Positions 43,287 to 55,408 of a stretch of 64,000 bases of DNA are shown here, piece by piece. The DNA comes from Streptosporangium sandarakinum (GTDB taxonomy: Bacteria; Actinomycetota; Actinomycetes; Streptosporangiales; Streptosporangiaceae). The notes beneath the pieces are model-generated. The model searched no databases and was not told the DNA's origin. It worked only from the letters and a program-made list of their open reading frames with translations. The number at the start of each line of letters is the position of its first letter. The first letter of the stretch is position 1. Where the stretch lies: assembly GCF_013409935.1 (NCBI RefSeq), contig NZ_JACCCO010000002.1, positions 868,001-932,000 on the forward strand, in the 5' to 3' direction. A program made the position numbers and the translations under genes.

Positions 43287-45386
43287 TCACGCCGTCCGGG
43301 CGTCGAGGACCTCTCCGGAGCGCAGCAGGGCCAGGCCGGGCAGGGCGCGGCCGCGGTGCTCGTGCAGCCAGGCGGTGGCCTCGGCGGCGGGCATCGGCCC
43401 GGCGAACAGCCGGCCCTGGGCGAGGTCGCATCCCATGCCGGTGAGCCGGTCGGCCACCTCGGCCGACTCGACGCCCTCGGCGACCGAGCGCAGGCCCAGG
43501 GAGCGGACCAGGTCGACGATGGACCGGACGATCCGCTCGTCGTCGGCGGACTGGACGATCCGGCGGACGAACGAGGAGTCGATCTTCACCTCGGAGACCG
43601 GCAGCCGCTGCAGGCGCACCAGCGAGGAGTAGCCGGTGCCGAAGTCGTCCAGCGCCAGCGGCACGCCCAGTGCGACCAGGGCGCGTACGGCGTCGGCGGT
43701 GTAGGACTGGTCGGTCATCAGGACGCGCTCGGTCACCTCCAGCTGGATCGCCTTGGGCGGCAGCCGGTGGTAGGCCAGGCCGGCCTCCAGGCGGTCGGGC
43801 AGCGCCGAGTCGAGCAGGTCTCGGGCGGAGACGTTGACGGAGATCTGCTCGTGCAGGCCGGCGTGCCACCAGTGCGCGGCCTGCTCCAGGGCCGCGTCCA
43901 CGACGTACTGGGTGAGGTGCCGCATGAGGTAGGACTGCTCGGCCATGGGCACGAACTCGCGGGGCGAGATCATCCCGCGCTCCGGGTGGCGCCAGCGCAG
44001 CAGCGCCTCCACGCCCCGCACCTCGCCGACGGCCAGGTCCAGCTTGGGCTGGTAGTACAGCCGCAGCTCGGAGCGGTCGATGGCCCGGCGCAGGTCGCCC
44101 AGGAGGTTGAGCCGGTCGGGGCTGTTGCGGTCCTTCTCGGCGACGTAGGTCTCGACGCCCGTCCGCCCCTCCTTGGCGAGGTACATCGCCACGTCGGAGC
44201 GCTGCATCAGCAGCTCGAAGTCGGGGGCGTGGTCAGGATAGAGCGCGATGCCGACCGAGGCGTCGAGGTCGAAGGTCATCCCCTCCAGCCGGACCGGCTC
44301 GGTGAGGGCGACCCGCAGCCGCGCGGCGACCTCGCGGGCGGCGACGGCGTCGCGCACCGAGGGCAGCAGCACGGCGAACTCGTCGCCGCCGAGCCGGGCC
44401 ACCACGTCGCCCGGCCGCACGCTGTGCGTCAGCCGGTGCGCCACGATCTGCAGCAGCCGGTCGCCCACCGGGTGGCCGAGGGTGTCGTTGACCTCCTTGA
44501 ACCGGTCGAGGTCGAGCAGGAACAGGCCGACCCGCTCTCCCTGCCGGGCCTCGGCAAGCGCTTCCTCGGTGCGCAGCACGAGCAGCTTGCGGTTGGGCAG
44601 CCCGGTCAGCCCGTCGTGCATCGCCTGGTGGTCGCGGCGGAGCGACAGGGTCGCGGTGAAGTAGACGGCGGCCATCGGCGCGACGAACAGCGGGACCAGC
44701 GCCGGGGAGTGGTTCATCACCACCACGATCGGCGGCGCCAGCCCGATCAGCCCGGCGTAGACCAGGCTCTGGTGGCCGATCGCGGCCCGGACGACCCGGC
44801 GGACCGAGCGGCGCTCGTGCAGCGCCACCGCGCCGGAGACCAGCAGCCCCCGCACCGTGAAGTAGGCGAGTCCGGCCAGCGCGATCGCGAGCAGGACGGA
44901 GCCCTCGGGCGTCCGCCCGCCCGCCGTGACGGGCGGGTGGCCGAGCACCTCCAGCACCGCGCCGGCGGCGGCGCAGGCCAGCGTCGTCTGGGCGATGTTG
45001 AACATGACCCGGTGCCAGGCCCGGCGGGTGACGGCGGCGTTGACGACGATGCCGATCGCCTGGATCAGCACGGCGACCGGCATGCCGTAGTGCAGGAGCG
45101 CGGCGAAGATGAACATCGTCGAGGGGTAGGTGCCGCCCACGGACGTCGACGACGACAGCAGGACCGGCCGCAGTTCCCCGAGCACGACCAGGACCGTGAG
45201 CATCCAGAACATCGGGCTGCGGGCGAGGACGAGCATCTCGGCCGGGCCGAGCCACCACTGCGCCCCCGCGAGGATGGCGAACCCGACCGTGATCACGGCG
45301 GTGAGGTAGGTCCACAGTGGTGAGCCCACACGTGGCCCGGTGTCGCGAGTGTCGTTCGGGTCAGCCATGAATAACAAAACCCCCAT
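43287..45386 (-). CDS. Membrane GGDEF-EAL protein (cyclic di-GMP turnover)
   Basis: 699 residues. Six to eight hydrophobic segments (about 20-245) lead into GGDEF ([11 protein letters not shown] near residue 332) and EAL ([11 protein letters not shown] near 457; [48 protein letters not shown]). Both active sites look intact. Unlike the protein at 28134, there is no obvious PAS domain between membrane part and GGDEF. The start is ATG 45386 (AGGGA) or ATG 45368; an open frame further upstream is GC-rich repeat and not used. It precedes gatC on the same strand. Confidence 0.88.
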   Translation of the reverse strand: MGVLLFMADPNDTRDTGPRVGSPLWTYLTAVITVGFAILAGAQWWLGPAEMLVLARSPMFWMLTVLVVLGELRPVLLSSSTSVGGTYPSTMFIFAALLHYGMPVAVLIQAIGIVVNAAVTRRAWHRVMFNIAQTTLACAAAGAVLEVLGHPPVTAGGRTPEGSVLLAIALAGLAYFTVRGLLVSGAVALHERRSVRRVVRAAIGHQSLVYAGLIGLAPPIVVVMNHSPALVPLFVAPMAAVYFTATLSLRRDHQAMHDGLTGLPNRKLLVLRTEEALAEARQGERVGLFLLDLDRFKEVNDTLGHPVGDRLLQIVAHRLTHSVRPGDVVARLGGDEFAVLLPSVRDAVAAREVAARLRVALTEPVRLEGMTFDLDASVGIALYPDHAPDFELLMQRSDVAMYLAKEGRTGVETYVAEKDRNSPDRLNLLGDLRRAIDRSELRLYYQPKLDLAVGEVRGVEALLRWRHPERGMISPREFVPMAEQSYLMRHLTQYVVDAALEQAAHWWHAGLHEQISVNVSARDLLDSALPDRLEAGLAYHRLPPKAIQLEVTERVLMTDQSYTADAVRALVALGVPLALDDFGTGYSSLVRLQRLPVSEVKIDSSFVRRIVQSADDERIVRSIVDLVRSLGLRSVAEGVESAEVADRLTGMGCDLAQGRLFAGPMPAAEATAWLHEHRGRALPGLALLRSGEVLDARTA

Positions 45387-45694
45387 TAGTTCCCTATGGG
45401 AGAGTACGACCTTTGGGCCACTTCGCGAAACCGGTTGGGCACGTTCCGTTACGAGTGGGTTTGAGTGGTTCCCCGTATTACCCGCCGTCTCTCCCCGTCT
45501 TCCCCGTCCTCCGGCCCGTCGTCCGTTTTCCCGCCCGCGCCGGCCGCCCTCCCGTTCCCCGGCCGCCCCACCGGCCGCTCGCTCGTTCCCCGGCCCGCGC
45601 CCCGCCGGTCGTTCGCTCGTTCCCCGGCCCGCGCCCCGTCGGCCCGTTCCCCGGCCCACCGTACGGCCCCGCGTCCCCGGCGGAGACCCGTGAG
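45387..45694. other. 308-bp GC-rich intergenic region with imperfect tandem repeats
   Basis: Upstream of the GGDEF-EAL gene. From about 45554 to 45665 the sequence GTTCCCCGGCC recurs at 45554, 45585, 45619 and 45646 with variable spacing (31, 34 and 27 bases). No gene is supported, although open frames span it. Confidence 0.6.
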
Positions 45695-45729
45695 GCGGCC
45701 CCGCCCCGGCACGTCCGGGGCGGGGCCGC
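45695..45729 (-). terminator. 15-bp perfect hairpin after ligA
   Basis: GCGGCCCCGCCCCGG (45695-45709) pairs perfectly with 45715-45729 around a 5-nt loop, four bases past the ligA stop. No T-run. Confidence 0.7.
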
Positions 45730-45733
45730 CCGG

Positions 45734-49073
<3,340 letters not shown>

Positions 49074-49407
49074 GCCGCTCCTCGCCGCGTTCCTCCGTGA
49101 ACCGGACGGCCGCCGTCGCGTCCGGCGGCCCGTCCTCGCACGACAGCAGCTTAGGGCGGTCCGGTGGCGTCCACCGACCGCCCGGCGGTGCTCGCGGGCC
49201 GTACGGCGCCCTCCCCGACCGCCCGGCGGCGTCCCCCCGCGGGACGGTGGCCCTCCCGGGCCGCACGGCCGTGTCCCCGAGCCGTCCCCGAGCCGTCCCC
49301 GGGCCGTCCTCAGGTGGGATTCGGGCGGGGATTCGGCCGTCGGCATGACGTCCCTTGATCGGGTTGAGTAGTGTTTCGCCCGGTATTCACCCAGCCCGGG
49401 GGGACAC
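49074..49407. other. 334-bp divergent region between the MetE-like and mycP genes
   Basis: Contains an imperfect tandem repeat of CCGTCCCCGAG (about 11 bp, roughly four units, 49270-49311). It probably holds promoters for both directions; no cobalamin-type riboswitch motif was recognised. Confidence 0.5.
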
Positions 49408-50640
49408 ATGGTGATCGGCCGGACACTAGCCGCCGTGTCGCTGCTGGCGACGGCCGCGGTGCCGGGACCGTCCGCCGCGCGAGCGGCCGCGGTGACCGTG
49501 GCGCCCCCGGGGCCGCCCGCCGCCGCGCGGGCGGTCCCGCTGCCCGAGGGGCCGCCCGCCGCGCGGGCGGCCGAGCCGAGGCAGTGCGCGCCGAAACCCG
49601 GCACGAAGAGCATCGTCGAGCCCTGGGCACAGCGGCGGCTCAGCCTGCGGGACGTGTGGCGGCTGACCAAGGGCGCCGGGATCACCGTCGCGGTCGTCGA
49701 CAGCGGGCTGGACACCACGCACCCCCAGCTCAAGGGGGCCGCCGTGTACGACGTCACCGGCACCGGGACGCGCGACTGCGACGGTCACGGCACGGCGGTG
49801 GCGGGCATCGTCGCCGGGCGGCAGCGCAAGGAGTCCCCTTTCTCCGGGGTCGCGCCGCAGGCCAGGCTGATCTCCGTCAAGCACACGGACGGCAACGAGG
49901 GCGACGTGGGGAACCTGGCACGGGCCATCGCGCGGGCCGCCGACCTCGGCGCCGACGTGATCAACGTGTCGGTCCGGGCGAGCGACCAGCCCGACCTGCG
50001 CACCGCGGTCACCTACGCCCAGGCCAAGGGGGCGGTGGTCGTGGCCGCGGCGGGCAACTCCGAGCACAACGACTCCACGCCGGCCTACCCGGCCTCCTAC
50101 CCCGGTGTGCTGTCGGTCGGCGCCGCCGGTCCCGACGGGCGCCGGACCGATTTCTCCAACACCGGTTCCCCGGTCAGCGTCCTGGCTCCCGGCGAGGGGG
50201 TCACGAGCACCTGGCCGTGGGTCACCTACCGGGAGGACCTGCGTGGCACCAGCTTCGCGGCGCCGTACGTGGCGGGGGTGGCGGCGCTGGTCCGGGCGTA
50301 CCACCCGGAGCTGAGCGCCGAGGCGACGGTGCGGCGCATCGCGCTGACCGCCGACGGCGGCACCGGGGCGGGCGTCGGCGCGGGGGTGGTCAACCCGCTG
50401 CTGGCCGTCACGGCGGTGCTGCCCTCGGAGGCCGTCGCGCTCGCGCCGCCGCCGCCCGTCCCGCTGCCGCCCGACGCGATACGGCGGGCGCCGGCGAAGG
50501 ACGTCCGGAGCATGTCGATCGCCGGGTGGGTCGCCCTCGGCTCGTTCGCCGCGGCGGGCATGGTCGTCGTGGCCGGCGTCGCGATCCCCGCGGGGCGCCG
50601 CCGGAGGTGGCGGGCGGGCGCGCTCGAGAACGGGGCGTGA
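49408..50640 (+). CDS. mycP: Type VII secretion-associated serine protease mycosin
   Basis: 410 residues. A signal peptide (1-26) and a Pro-rich propeptide-like stretch precede a subtilase domain with Asp98 (VAVVDSGLDTTHP), His127 (CDGHGTAVAG), oxyanion Asn217 (AAAGNSEHND) and Ser282 (GTSFAAPYVAGVAALV). After a linker, a C-terminal membrane segment (SIAGWVALGSFAAAGMVVVAGVAIPAG) anchors it outward. Mycosins are conserved ESX components. GGGGGGAC precedes the ATG. It opens the type VII locus. Confidence 0.93.
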   Translation: MVIGRTLAAVSLLATAAVPGPSAARAAAVTVAPPGPPAAARAVPLPEGPPAARAAEPRQCAPKPGTKSIVEPWAQRRLSLRDVWRLTKGAGITVAVVDSGLDTTHPQLKGAAVYDVTGTGTRDCDGHGTAVAGIVAGRQRKESPFSGVAPQARLISVKHTDGNEGDVGNLARAIARAADLGADVINVSVRASDQPDLRTAVTYAQAKGAVVVAAAGNSEHNDSTPAYPASYPGVLSVGAAGPDGRRTDFSNTGSPVSVLAPGEGVTSTWPWVTYREDLRGTSFAAPYVAGVAALVRAYHPELSAEATVRRIALTADGGTGAGVGAGVVNPLLAVTAVLPSEAVALAPPPPVPLPPDAIRRAPAKDVRSMSIAGWVALGSFAAAGMVVVAGVAIPAGRRRRWRAGALENGA

Positions 50641-50741
50641 AAGAGATGTGAATTATGTGAATTTCGTGACGCACGTTTGATTCGATAGGACTAGACCGCC
50701 AATCAGCGGTTTTGATGGCAAGTTGAGCCAGAAGGAGTGAA
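50641..50741. promoter_or_regulatory. AT-rich promoter region of the kinase-like gene
   Basis: The 100 bases between mycP and the next gene are markedly AT-rich, with ATGTGAATT repeated (50646 and 50655) and a strong AGAAGGAG SD at 50729-50736. A TTGATT near 50678 may be a -35; no exact -10 is assigned. Confidence 0.4.
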
Positions 50742-53081
50742 ATGGGCGATTTAAACCCATTGCTGGCTGAAGACCCAGGACGTATAGGTCCATACGTCCT
50801 CGTCGGCCGTCTCGGCCGCCTTCAGCCCCCCGTTCATCTGGGTCACCTGCCGGACGAGGACACCCTGCGCGCGATCCGGATCCTGCCCCCGCGGCCCGGG
50901 ATCGACCCCGGCGCGCGAGCGCAGATCACCGACGGCCTGGAGGCCGTCAGGCGGGTCTCCGGCGCGCACACCGCGAAGCTGATCGAGGTCGGCTGGGACG
51001 GCGACACCCCGTACGTCGTACGCGAACACGTCGAGGGACGCTCGCTGCGCGAGGCCGTGACCGCCGACGGTCCACTGACCGGCGACGCGCTGGAGCGGCT
51101 CGCCGTCGCCACCCTCACCGCGCTGACCGCCGTCCACCTCTCCGGCATCACCCACGGGGGCCTCAGCCCCGACACCGTGATCCTCGGCCCCGACGGGCCG
51201 CTCGTCTGCGACATCGGCCTCGGCGTCATCGGCCCCGAGCCCGACTACCGCGCCCCCGAGCACATCCAGGCCGAGCTGACCCCGGGGGCCGGCGTCGTCC
51301 CCGGCAGGCCCGCCGACATCTTCTCCTGGGCCGCGACCGTCCTGTACGCGGCCACCGGCCGCTCTCCGTTCGGCGGGCAGCTGGACAGGCTGATGGACGG
51401 CCCGGCCAACCTGGTCGGCCTGCCCGCCGACCTGGCCGGCCTCCTCGCCGTCTGCCTGAGCAAGCGCCCCCAGGAGCGGCCGGACACCAAGGCCGCCATG
51501 CTCCGCCTGCTCGGCGAGCAGCAGGTGCCGCAGATCACCGGGGACGACTGGCGGCCCGAGGCGCCGCAGGCCGCCGCGCCGGGCCACCCGGAGGCCACCC
51601 TCCCGCAGCCGGCGGTCCCCTCCGGCTGGGGCGCGCCGCCGCTCCCCACGGACGCGCCGCCGCCGGACCAGCAGGGACCGGTCGTGATGCAGCTGGCCCC
51701 CGAGCCCGAGAAGCGGCGCAGGAACGGCAAGCTCTCCGTGGCGCTGGCCGCCTGCGTGGGCGGGGCCGTCCTGCTGTCCGGCGCCGGGCTGTGGGCGGCG
51801 GGGCAGTACACCTCGCTCGGCAACACGGAGCAGGCCGCCGCCCTGGGCGGGAACGGCCACGCCGGCCTGTCCCGGGTCGCCCAGGGGAACGGCCAGGGGC
51901 AGGGCCAGGGTCAAGGCCAGGGCCAGGGCCAGGGGCAGGGCGACACCGGTGACGCCGGTGGGTACGGCGACCAGGGCGGGATCGGTGACCAGCCGACGGC
52001 CAGGGTGACCGTGCCGTGGAACGCCACGACCGACCCCGAGGTCCCGGACGTCTCGCCGATGAGGCTGGCCACGGAGACCCCGGTCCCCCCGCCGATCCCG
52101 TCGATCACGGCGTATCCCACCTCGCCGCCCGTCCCGGTGCCGGTGCCGACGAACCCCGCCACGGGCGCGCCGACGCCCCCGGCCCAGCCGACGGCCCAGC
52201 CGACGGCGCAGCCCACCAACGACAACGACAACGGCAACGGCAACGGCAACGGCAAGGGCAAGGGGAGGAACCCCAACAAGCCGGAGGTCGACCCGACACC
52301 GGCCCCGACGCCGCCGCCGAGCGGGCCCGCGACGCCCCAGCCGACCGACGGCGGCTCCCCGGCTCCGACGGAGCCGACGGCTCCGGCGACCCCCCAGCCG
52401 AGCGGACCCGCCACCCCGGTGCCGACGGCCCCGACGACGCCCCAGCCGAGCGGAAGCCCGACGTGGGTCCCCATGCCGACGCCCACGGTGACCGCCACGC
52501 AGGCGCCCCGGCCGACGCACCCGCCGAGGCCGACGCAGACGGCCGAGCCGAAGCCCACCAGGACCTGGTCACCGCCGCCGCCGGCGCCGACCCGAACTGT
52601 GAAGCCGACGCCGCCGCCGCCGGCGCCGACCCGGACGGTCAAGCCGACGCCGCCGCCCAGGCCGACGGTGGTCCCGACGGCCCCGACGGAGATTCCGCCG
52701 GCCCCGACGAGCCGGCCGTCGACGAGCGCCCCGGAGAAGCCGACGCAGCCGCCGGCCCGTAACCCGCACTCCCCCGAGCAGGCCTGCGGGCCGGGCTTCT
52801 ACGTGCAGCGGTCGGTCCCGTTCTCCGGGGGAGCCGTCTACCAGCTCTACAACTCCTCCAGCGGCCTCAACTGCGCGGTCACGATGAAGACCGCCGACGT
52901 GGGCGTCGCCACCTCGGTCTGGGCGACCCTGGAGGTCCAGAACGGCGCGAGCAAGACCGAACGGGGAAGCTACGAGTTCTACGCCGGGCCGGTGATCCTG
53001 TCCGGCAAGGGGAAGTGCGTGCGCGTCAGCGGCGGCTCCTCCACCGGTAGCACGAGCTCGGGCTGGGCCAACTGCGGCTGA
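50742..53081 (+). CDS. Degenerate Ser/Thr protein kinase (pseudokinase) with Thr/Pro-rich extracellular part
   Basis: 779 residues. Residues 15-260 have the Ser/Thr kinase fold, but key residues are lost: the glycine loop reads VGRLGRLQPPVHLG, the VAIK lysine is Arg46 (LRAIRIL), HRD is HGG (138-140) so the catalytic Asp is missing, and DFG is DIG (157-159); APE remains (171-173). A membrane segment (KLSVALAACVGGAVLLSGAGLWAAG, about 328-352) is followed by Gly-Gln repeats, a long Pro/Thr-rich region and a C-terminal Cys-containing domain of about 100 residues (HSPEQACGPGFYVQRSVPF). A pseudokinase role, perhaps signalling or scaffolding in secretion, is inference. Confidence 0.8.
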   Translation: MGDLNPLLAEDPGRIGPYVLVGRLGRLQPPVHLGHLPDEDTLRAIRILPPRPGIDPGARAQITDGLEAVRRVSGAHTAKLIEVGWDGDTPYVVREHVEGRSLREAVTADGPLTGDALERLAVATLTALTAVHLSGITHGGLSPDTVILGPDGPLVCDIGLGVIGPEPDYRAPEHIQAELTPGAGVVPGRPADIFSWAATVLYAATGRSPFGGQLDRLMDGPANLVGLPADLAGLLAVCLSKRPQERPDTKAAMLRLLGEQQVPQITGDDWRPEAPQAAAPGHPEATLPQPAVPSGWGAPPLPTDAPPPDQQGPVVMQLAPEPEKRRRNGKLSVALAACVGGAVLLSGAGLWAAGQYTSLGNTEQAAALGGNGHAGLSRVAQGNGQGQGQGQGQGQGQGQGDTGDAGGYGDQGGIGDQPTARVTVPWNATTDPEVPDVSPMRLATETPVPPPIPSITAYPTSPPVPVPVPTNPATGAPTPPAQPTAQPTAQPTNDNDNGNGNGNGKGKGRNPNKPEVDPTPAPTPPPSGPATPQPTDGGSPAPTEPTAPATPQPSGPATPVPTAPTTPQPSGSPTWVPMPTPTVTATQAPRPTHPPRPTQTAEPKPTRTWSPPPPAPTRTVKPTPPPPAPTRTVKPTPPPRPTVVPTAPTEIPPAPTSRPSTSAPEKPTQPPARNPHSPEQACGPGFYVQRSVPFSGGAVYQLYNSSSGLNCAVTMKTADVGVATSVWATLEVQNGASKTERGSYEFYAGPVILSGKGKCVRVSGGSSTGSTSSGWANCG

Positions 53082-53093
53082 CACCCGCGGACG

Positions 53094-53122
53094 CCGTGAC
53101 CGCCGGCTCCCGGCGGTCACGG
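53094..53122. terminator. 13-bp perfect hairpin after the kinase-like gene
   Basis: CCGTGACCGCCGG (53094-53106) and its exact complement (53110-53122) with a 3-nt loop, 13 bases past the stop. Confidence 0.65.
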
Positions 53123-53147
53123 TGGAGCCTGCGTCCCGGCGCATGAG

Positions 53148-53196
53148 GAGGCCCGCCTCCCCTCCACCGCGGTTCGGTGGAGGGGAGGCGGGCCTC
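53148..53196. terminator. 22-bp perfect hairpin between convergent genes
   Basis: Arms 53148-53169 and 53175-53196 (GAGGCCCGCCTCCCCTCCAC core) pair over 22 bp around a 5-nt loop, halfway between two convergent genes. It is among the longest perfect stems in the window and is probably a bidirectional terminator. Confidence 0.75.
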
Positions 53197-53271
53197 GCCG
53201 GTTCCGGCGGCGGAAGGCGCCCCTCCGGCCCCCCGCGACCGTGGCCGCCCGGCGTCACGGTGGAGCCGGCG

Positions 53272-53694
53272 TCACCACTTCTCCGTCAGGTCACGCAGGG
53301 TGCGGGCCAGGTCCGCGCCGATCTCCTCGAACTCCCGGCGGGCCCGCTCCATGTCCAGGGTGACCGGCGCGCCGCCCGTCGCCGCCCTGAGCAGCTCGTC
53401 GTTGCGGCGCGCCGCCTCCTCCTGCGCCGCCCGGACCGCCTCGGTGGCCGCCTCGGCCAGCGTCGCGGTGTCCATCCGCGCCGCACGCGGGTCGAAGGCG
53501 ATCCGCCGGATCCGGCCGGCGCCGTCCACCTCCGCGCGGACCATGCCGTCGGCGGCGCTCCCCTCGCCCGTCACGGCCGCGAGTTCCCGCTGGGCCTCCG
53601 CCAGCCCGGCCATCACCCGCTCGCTGTGCCGTACGACCTCGTCGAGGTCCTCCATGCTCTCCACACGCGGGTCATCAGGGTCGAATCTCGTCAT
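53272..53694 (-). CDS. YbaB/EbfC family nucleoid-associated-like protein in a type VII locus
   Basis: 140 residues. A helix-strand-helix core of the YbaB fold (AEAQRELAAVTGEGSAADGMVRAEVDGAGRIRRIAFDPRAA, read in parts, then the helical AATEAVRAAQEEAARRN). YbaB proteins bind DNA as dimers, yet YbaB-like proteins are also regularly encoded inside actinobacterial ESX loci, where their role is unknown. ATG 53694 overlaps the stop of the preceding gene, so it is the last gene of a three-gene operon with 53691-54863 and 54877-55203. Confidence 0.75.
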   Translation of the reverse strand: MTRFDPDDPRVESMEDLDEVVRHSERVMAGLAEAQRELAAVTGEGSAADGMVRAEVDGAGRIRRIAFDPRAARMDTATLAEAATEAVRAAQEEAARRNDELLRAATGGAPVTLDMERARREFEEIGADLARTLRDLTEKW

Positions 53695-54863
53695 CTGGCC
53701 GGCTCCGGAATCTCTTGCCTGGGGGAAAGCCACTGGAAACCCGCGCTCGGCGGGAGGCCGGGCACGTTCCCGGGTACGGTCCCACCCGGCGGCGCGGGGA
53801 GACCGGGCACGCCCCCGGCCGACGGCGGGGGCTGGGGCGCGTTCCCGGAGGACGGCGGCGGCTTCCGGAAGGACGGCAGGTCGCCGATCCTGATCTCGGC
53901 CTGGGTGAAGTCGATCCGCGCCGCGCCGGTGGGTTCGAGGTTGTACATCTGGAAGATCGCCTTGCCGCCGAAGTAGACCGCGAAGCCGCCGGCCACCATC
54001 TCGATGAGCTTCCACAGCGCGCCGGTGGAGACGCTGATGATCTGGGTGGCCAGGGTGCCGAGCATCCGGAGGTTGAGCGCGGCGGACCCGGCCCAGGGCG
54101 TCAGGAGCATGGCGGCGGCGACCGTGGCGAGCAGCAGGAACGTCGCGGCCAGCCGGGCGATCGCCACCCAGTAGGCGCGGTAGGCGTCGCCGACCTCGTC
54201 GACGATGCCCGCGATCGTCTTGACGTAGCCGCGCATGCTCTCCAGGCCCTCCTGGAAGCGCCGTACGGCGTCCTCGTACGCGTCGCGGTCCTCCGCGATC
54301 CAGCCCCCGGCGCCCGCGGCGAGCAGGGCGGCCGAGTAGCTCTTGACGGCGGTGTCCAGCCGCGAGTGCAGGGACTCCCAGTTGTTGTAGACGTCTGCCA
54401 TCCCGGGCACGTTCGCCGCCGCGGTCGCCGCGATCGCCACGCCCGCGTACAGGGTGGGCGCCAGCCGCGCCCCCTTCTGCAGGTTGCTGAGGATCTTCGA
54501 GGCGTCGGTCAGCACGCCCTTGGCGCTCCTGGCCGCCACGCCGGGGGACGGCCGGTGGGGCGACGGGGCACGGTGCCGCCCGCCCCCGGAGGACCACCGG
54601 TGGGCGCCTCCACCGGCCGCCCGGGACGGCTGCGACGGCTGGGAGCCTCCGCGTGCCTGGGACGCGTTGTGAGGCGCCTGTGGCGGCGTCCAGGTCGTCG
54701 GCGCGGGCTGCGGCGGCGCCCAGGCCGGCTGCGGCTGCGGCGGCGCCCAGGCCGGCTGCGGCTGCGGCGGCGCCCAGGCCGTCGGCGGCGGCGTGGCCGG
54801 CTGCCAGCCCGGCGGCAGCGGCGGGACGCCCGCGACGCGCGCCGGCGGTGTGAAGTCGTTCAT
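53691..54863 (-). CDS. Large type VII-associated membrane protein (WXG-like helices plus DFTQA motif)
   Basis: 390 residues. The N-terminal 85 are Pro/Trp-rich with repeated PQPAWAPP units. Residues 110-220 form a helical WXG100-like bundle (DAYEDAVRRFQEGLESMRGYVKTI), then membrane segments (AATFLLLATVAAAMLLTPWAGSA and LIEMVAGGFAVYFGG), a short domain ending in DFTQAEIRIGDLPSF, and a Pro/Gly-rich tail. The helix-membrane-DFTQA layout is shared with the gene at 57032. It looks like an ESX-exported or ESX-bound membrane protein; no catalytic motif is seen. ATG 54863. Confidence 0.6.
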   Translation of the reverse strand: MNDFTPPARVAGVPPLPPGWQPATPPPTAWAPPQPQPAWAPPQPQPAWAPPQPAPTTWTPPQAPHNASQARGGSQPSQPSRAAGGGAHRWSSGGGRHRAPSPHRPSPGVAARSAKGVLTDASKILSNLQKGARLAPTLYAGVAIAATAAANVPGMADVYNNWESLHSRLDTAVKSYSAALLAAGAGGWIAEDRDAYEDAVRRFQEGLESMRGYVKTIAGIVDEVGDAYRAYWVAIARLAATFLLLATVAAAMLLTPWAGSAALNLRMLGTLATQIISVSTGALWKLIEMVAGGFAVYFGGKAIFQMYNLEPTGAARIDFTQAEIRIGDLPSFRKPPPSSGNAPQPPPSAGGVPGLPAPPGGTVPGNVPGLPPSAGFQWLSPRQEIPEPAR

Positions 54864-54876
54864 CTCGCGGGCCCCG

Positions 54877-55203
54877 TCACCGGTAGACGACGACGCTGCG
54901 CGACTCGGCGGTCCGCCAGTTCCGCTCGGCCCTCTCCAGCAGTTCCAGCCACGTGTCCAGCACCTCCAGGGCGTCGTCGAACTTGTGGACGACGTCCCGC
55001 TGGATCTCCCGGTAGCGGATCCCGATGATCGGCTCCCCGGCGGCGCCCCACCCGAGGGGCCGCAGGAGATCCGGGCCGGTGTCCTCCAGGTCGGTGCTGC
55101 GCACCATGTCCCGCAGTTCCCTGATCTCGGGGATCAGGTCGTCGCCGATCTCGGTGCGGACGCTTCGGATCGCCGCCGATGTGACGTGTATCTCCTGCGC
55201 CAT
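54877..55203 (-). CDS. WXG100-like/ESX-secretion associated small protein
   Basis: 108 residues, all-helical with AQEIHVTSAAIRSVRTEIGDDLIPEIRELRDMV, a central Gly-rich turn (LRPLGWGAAGEP) and a second helix (EIQRDVVHKFDDALEVLDTWLELLERAERN). The size and two-helix hairpin resemble WXG100 or EspA-like partners, but a clean W-x-G turn is not obvious (GWG). SD GGAGGGG precedes ATG 55203. First gene of the minus-strand operon 55203-53272 and divergent from eccB. Confidence 0.6.
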   Translation of the reverse strand: MAQEIHVTSAAIRSVRTEIGDDLIPEIRELRDMVRSTDLEDTGPDLLRPLGWGAAGEPIIGIRYREIQRDVVHKFDDALEVLDTWLELLERAERNWRTAESRSVVVYR

Positions 55204-55408
55204 GACCCCTCCGTGATCAACACCTTTCCGGGACATCTCTACCATCCGCTCAGCGCCCCTCCCGGGGTCACGGTGGCCTGTTCAGGAGGCTTTCGACGCT
55301 CCGAAACCTCGTGGCCAAGGGCCGTTCACCGACCCTGCCGGTGATGCCGTCCCCTTGATCGCGCTTCTATGCTGTCGGCTACCGCTCACACCGCGACGCG
55401 GAGGTGGA

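Noticed and set aside
45554-45665. CRISPR-like array
   Set aside because: Units are short, imperfect, GC-rich and irregularly spaced, with no constant repeat and unique spacer pattern.
49074-49407. Cobalamin riboswitch before the MetE-like gene
   Set aside because: The conserved B12 box and flanking stems were not recognised in the minus-strand sequence.
50742-51530. Active Ser/Thr kinase
   Set aside because: The catalytic Asp and the VAIK Lys are both replaced, so an active kinase is not supported.
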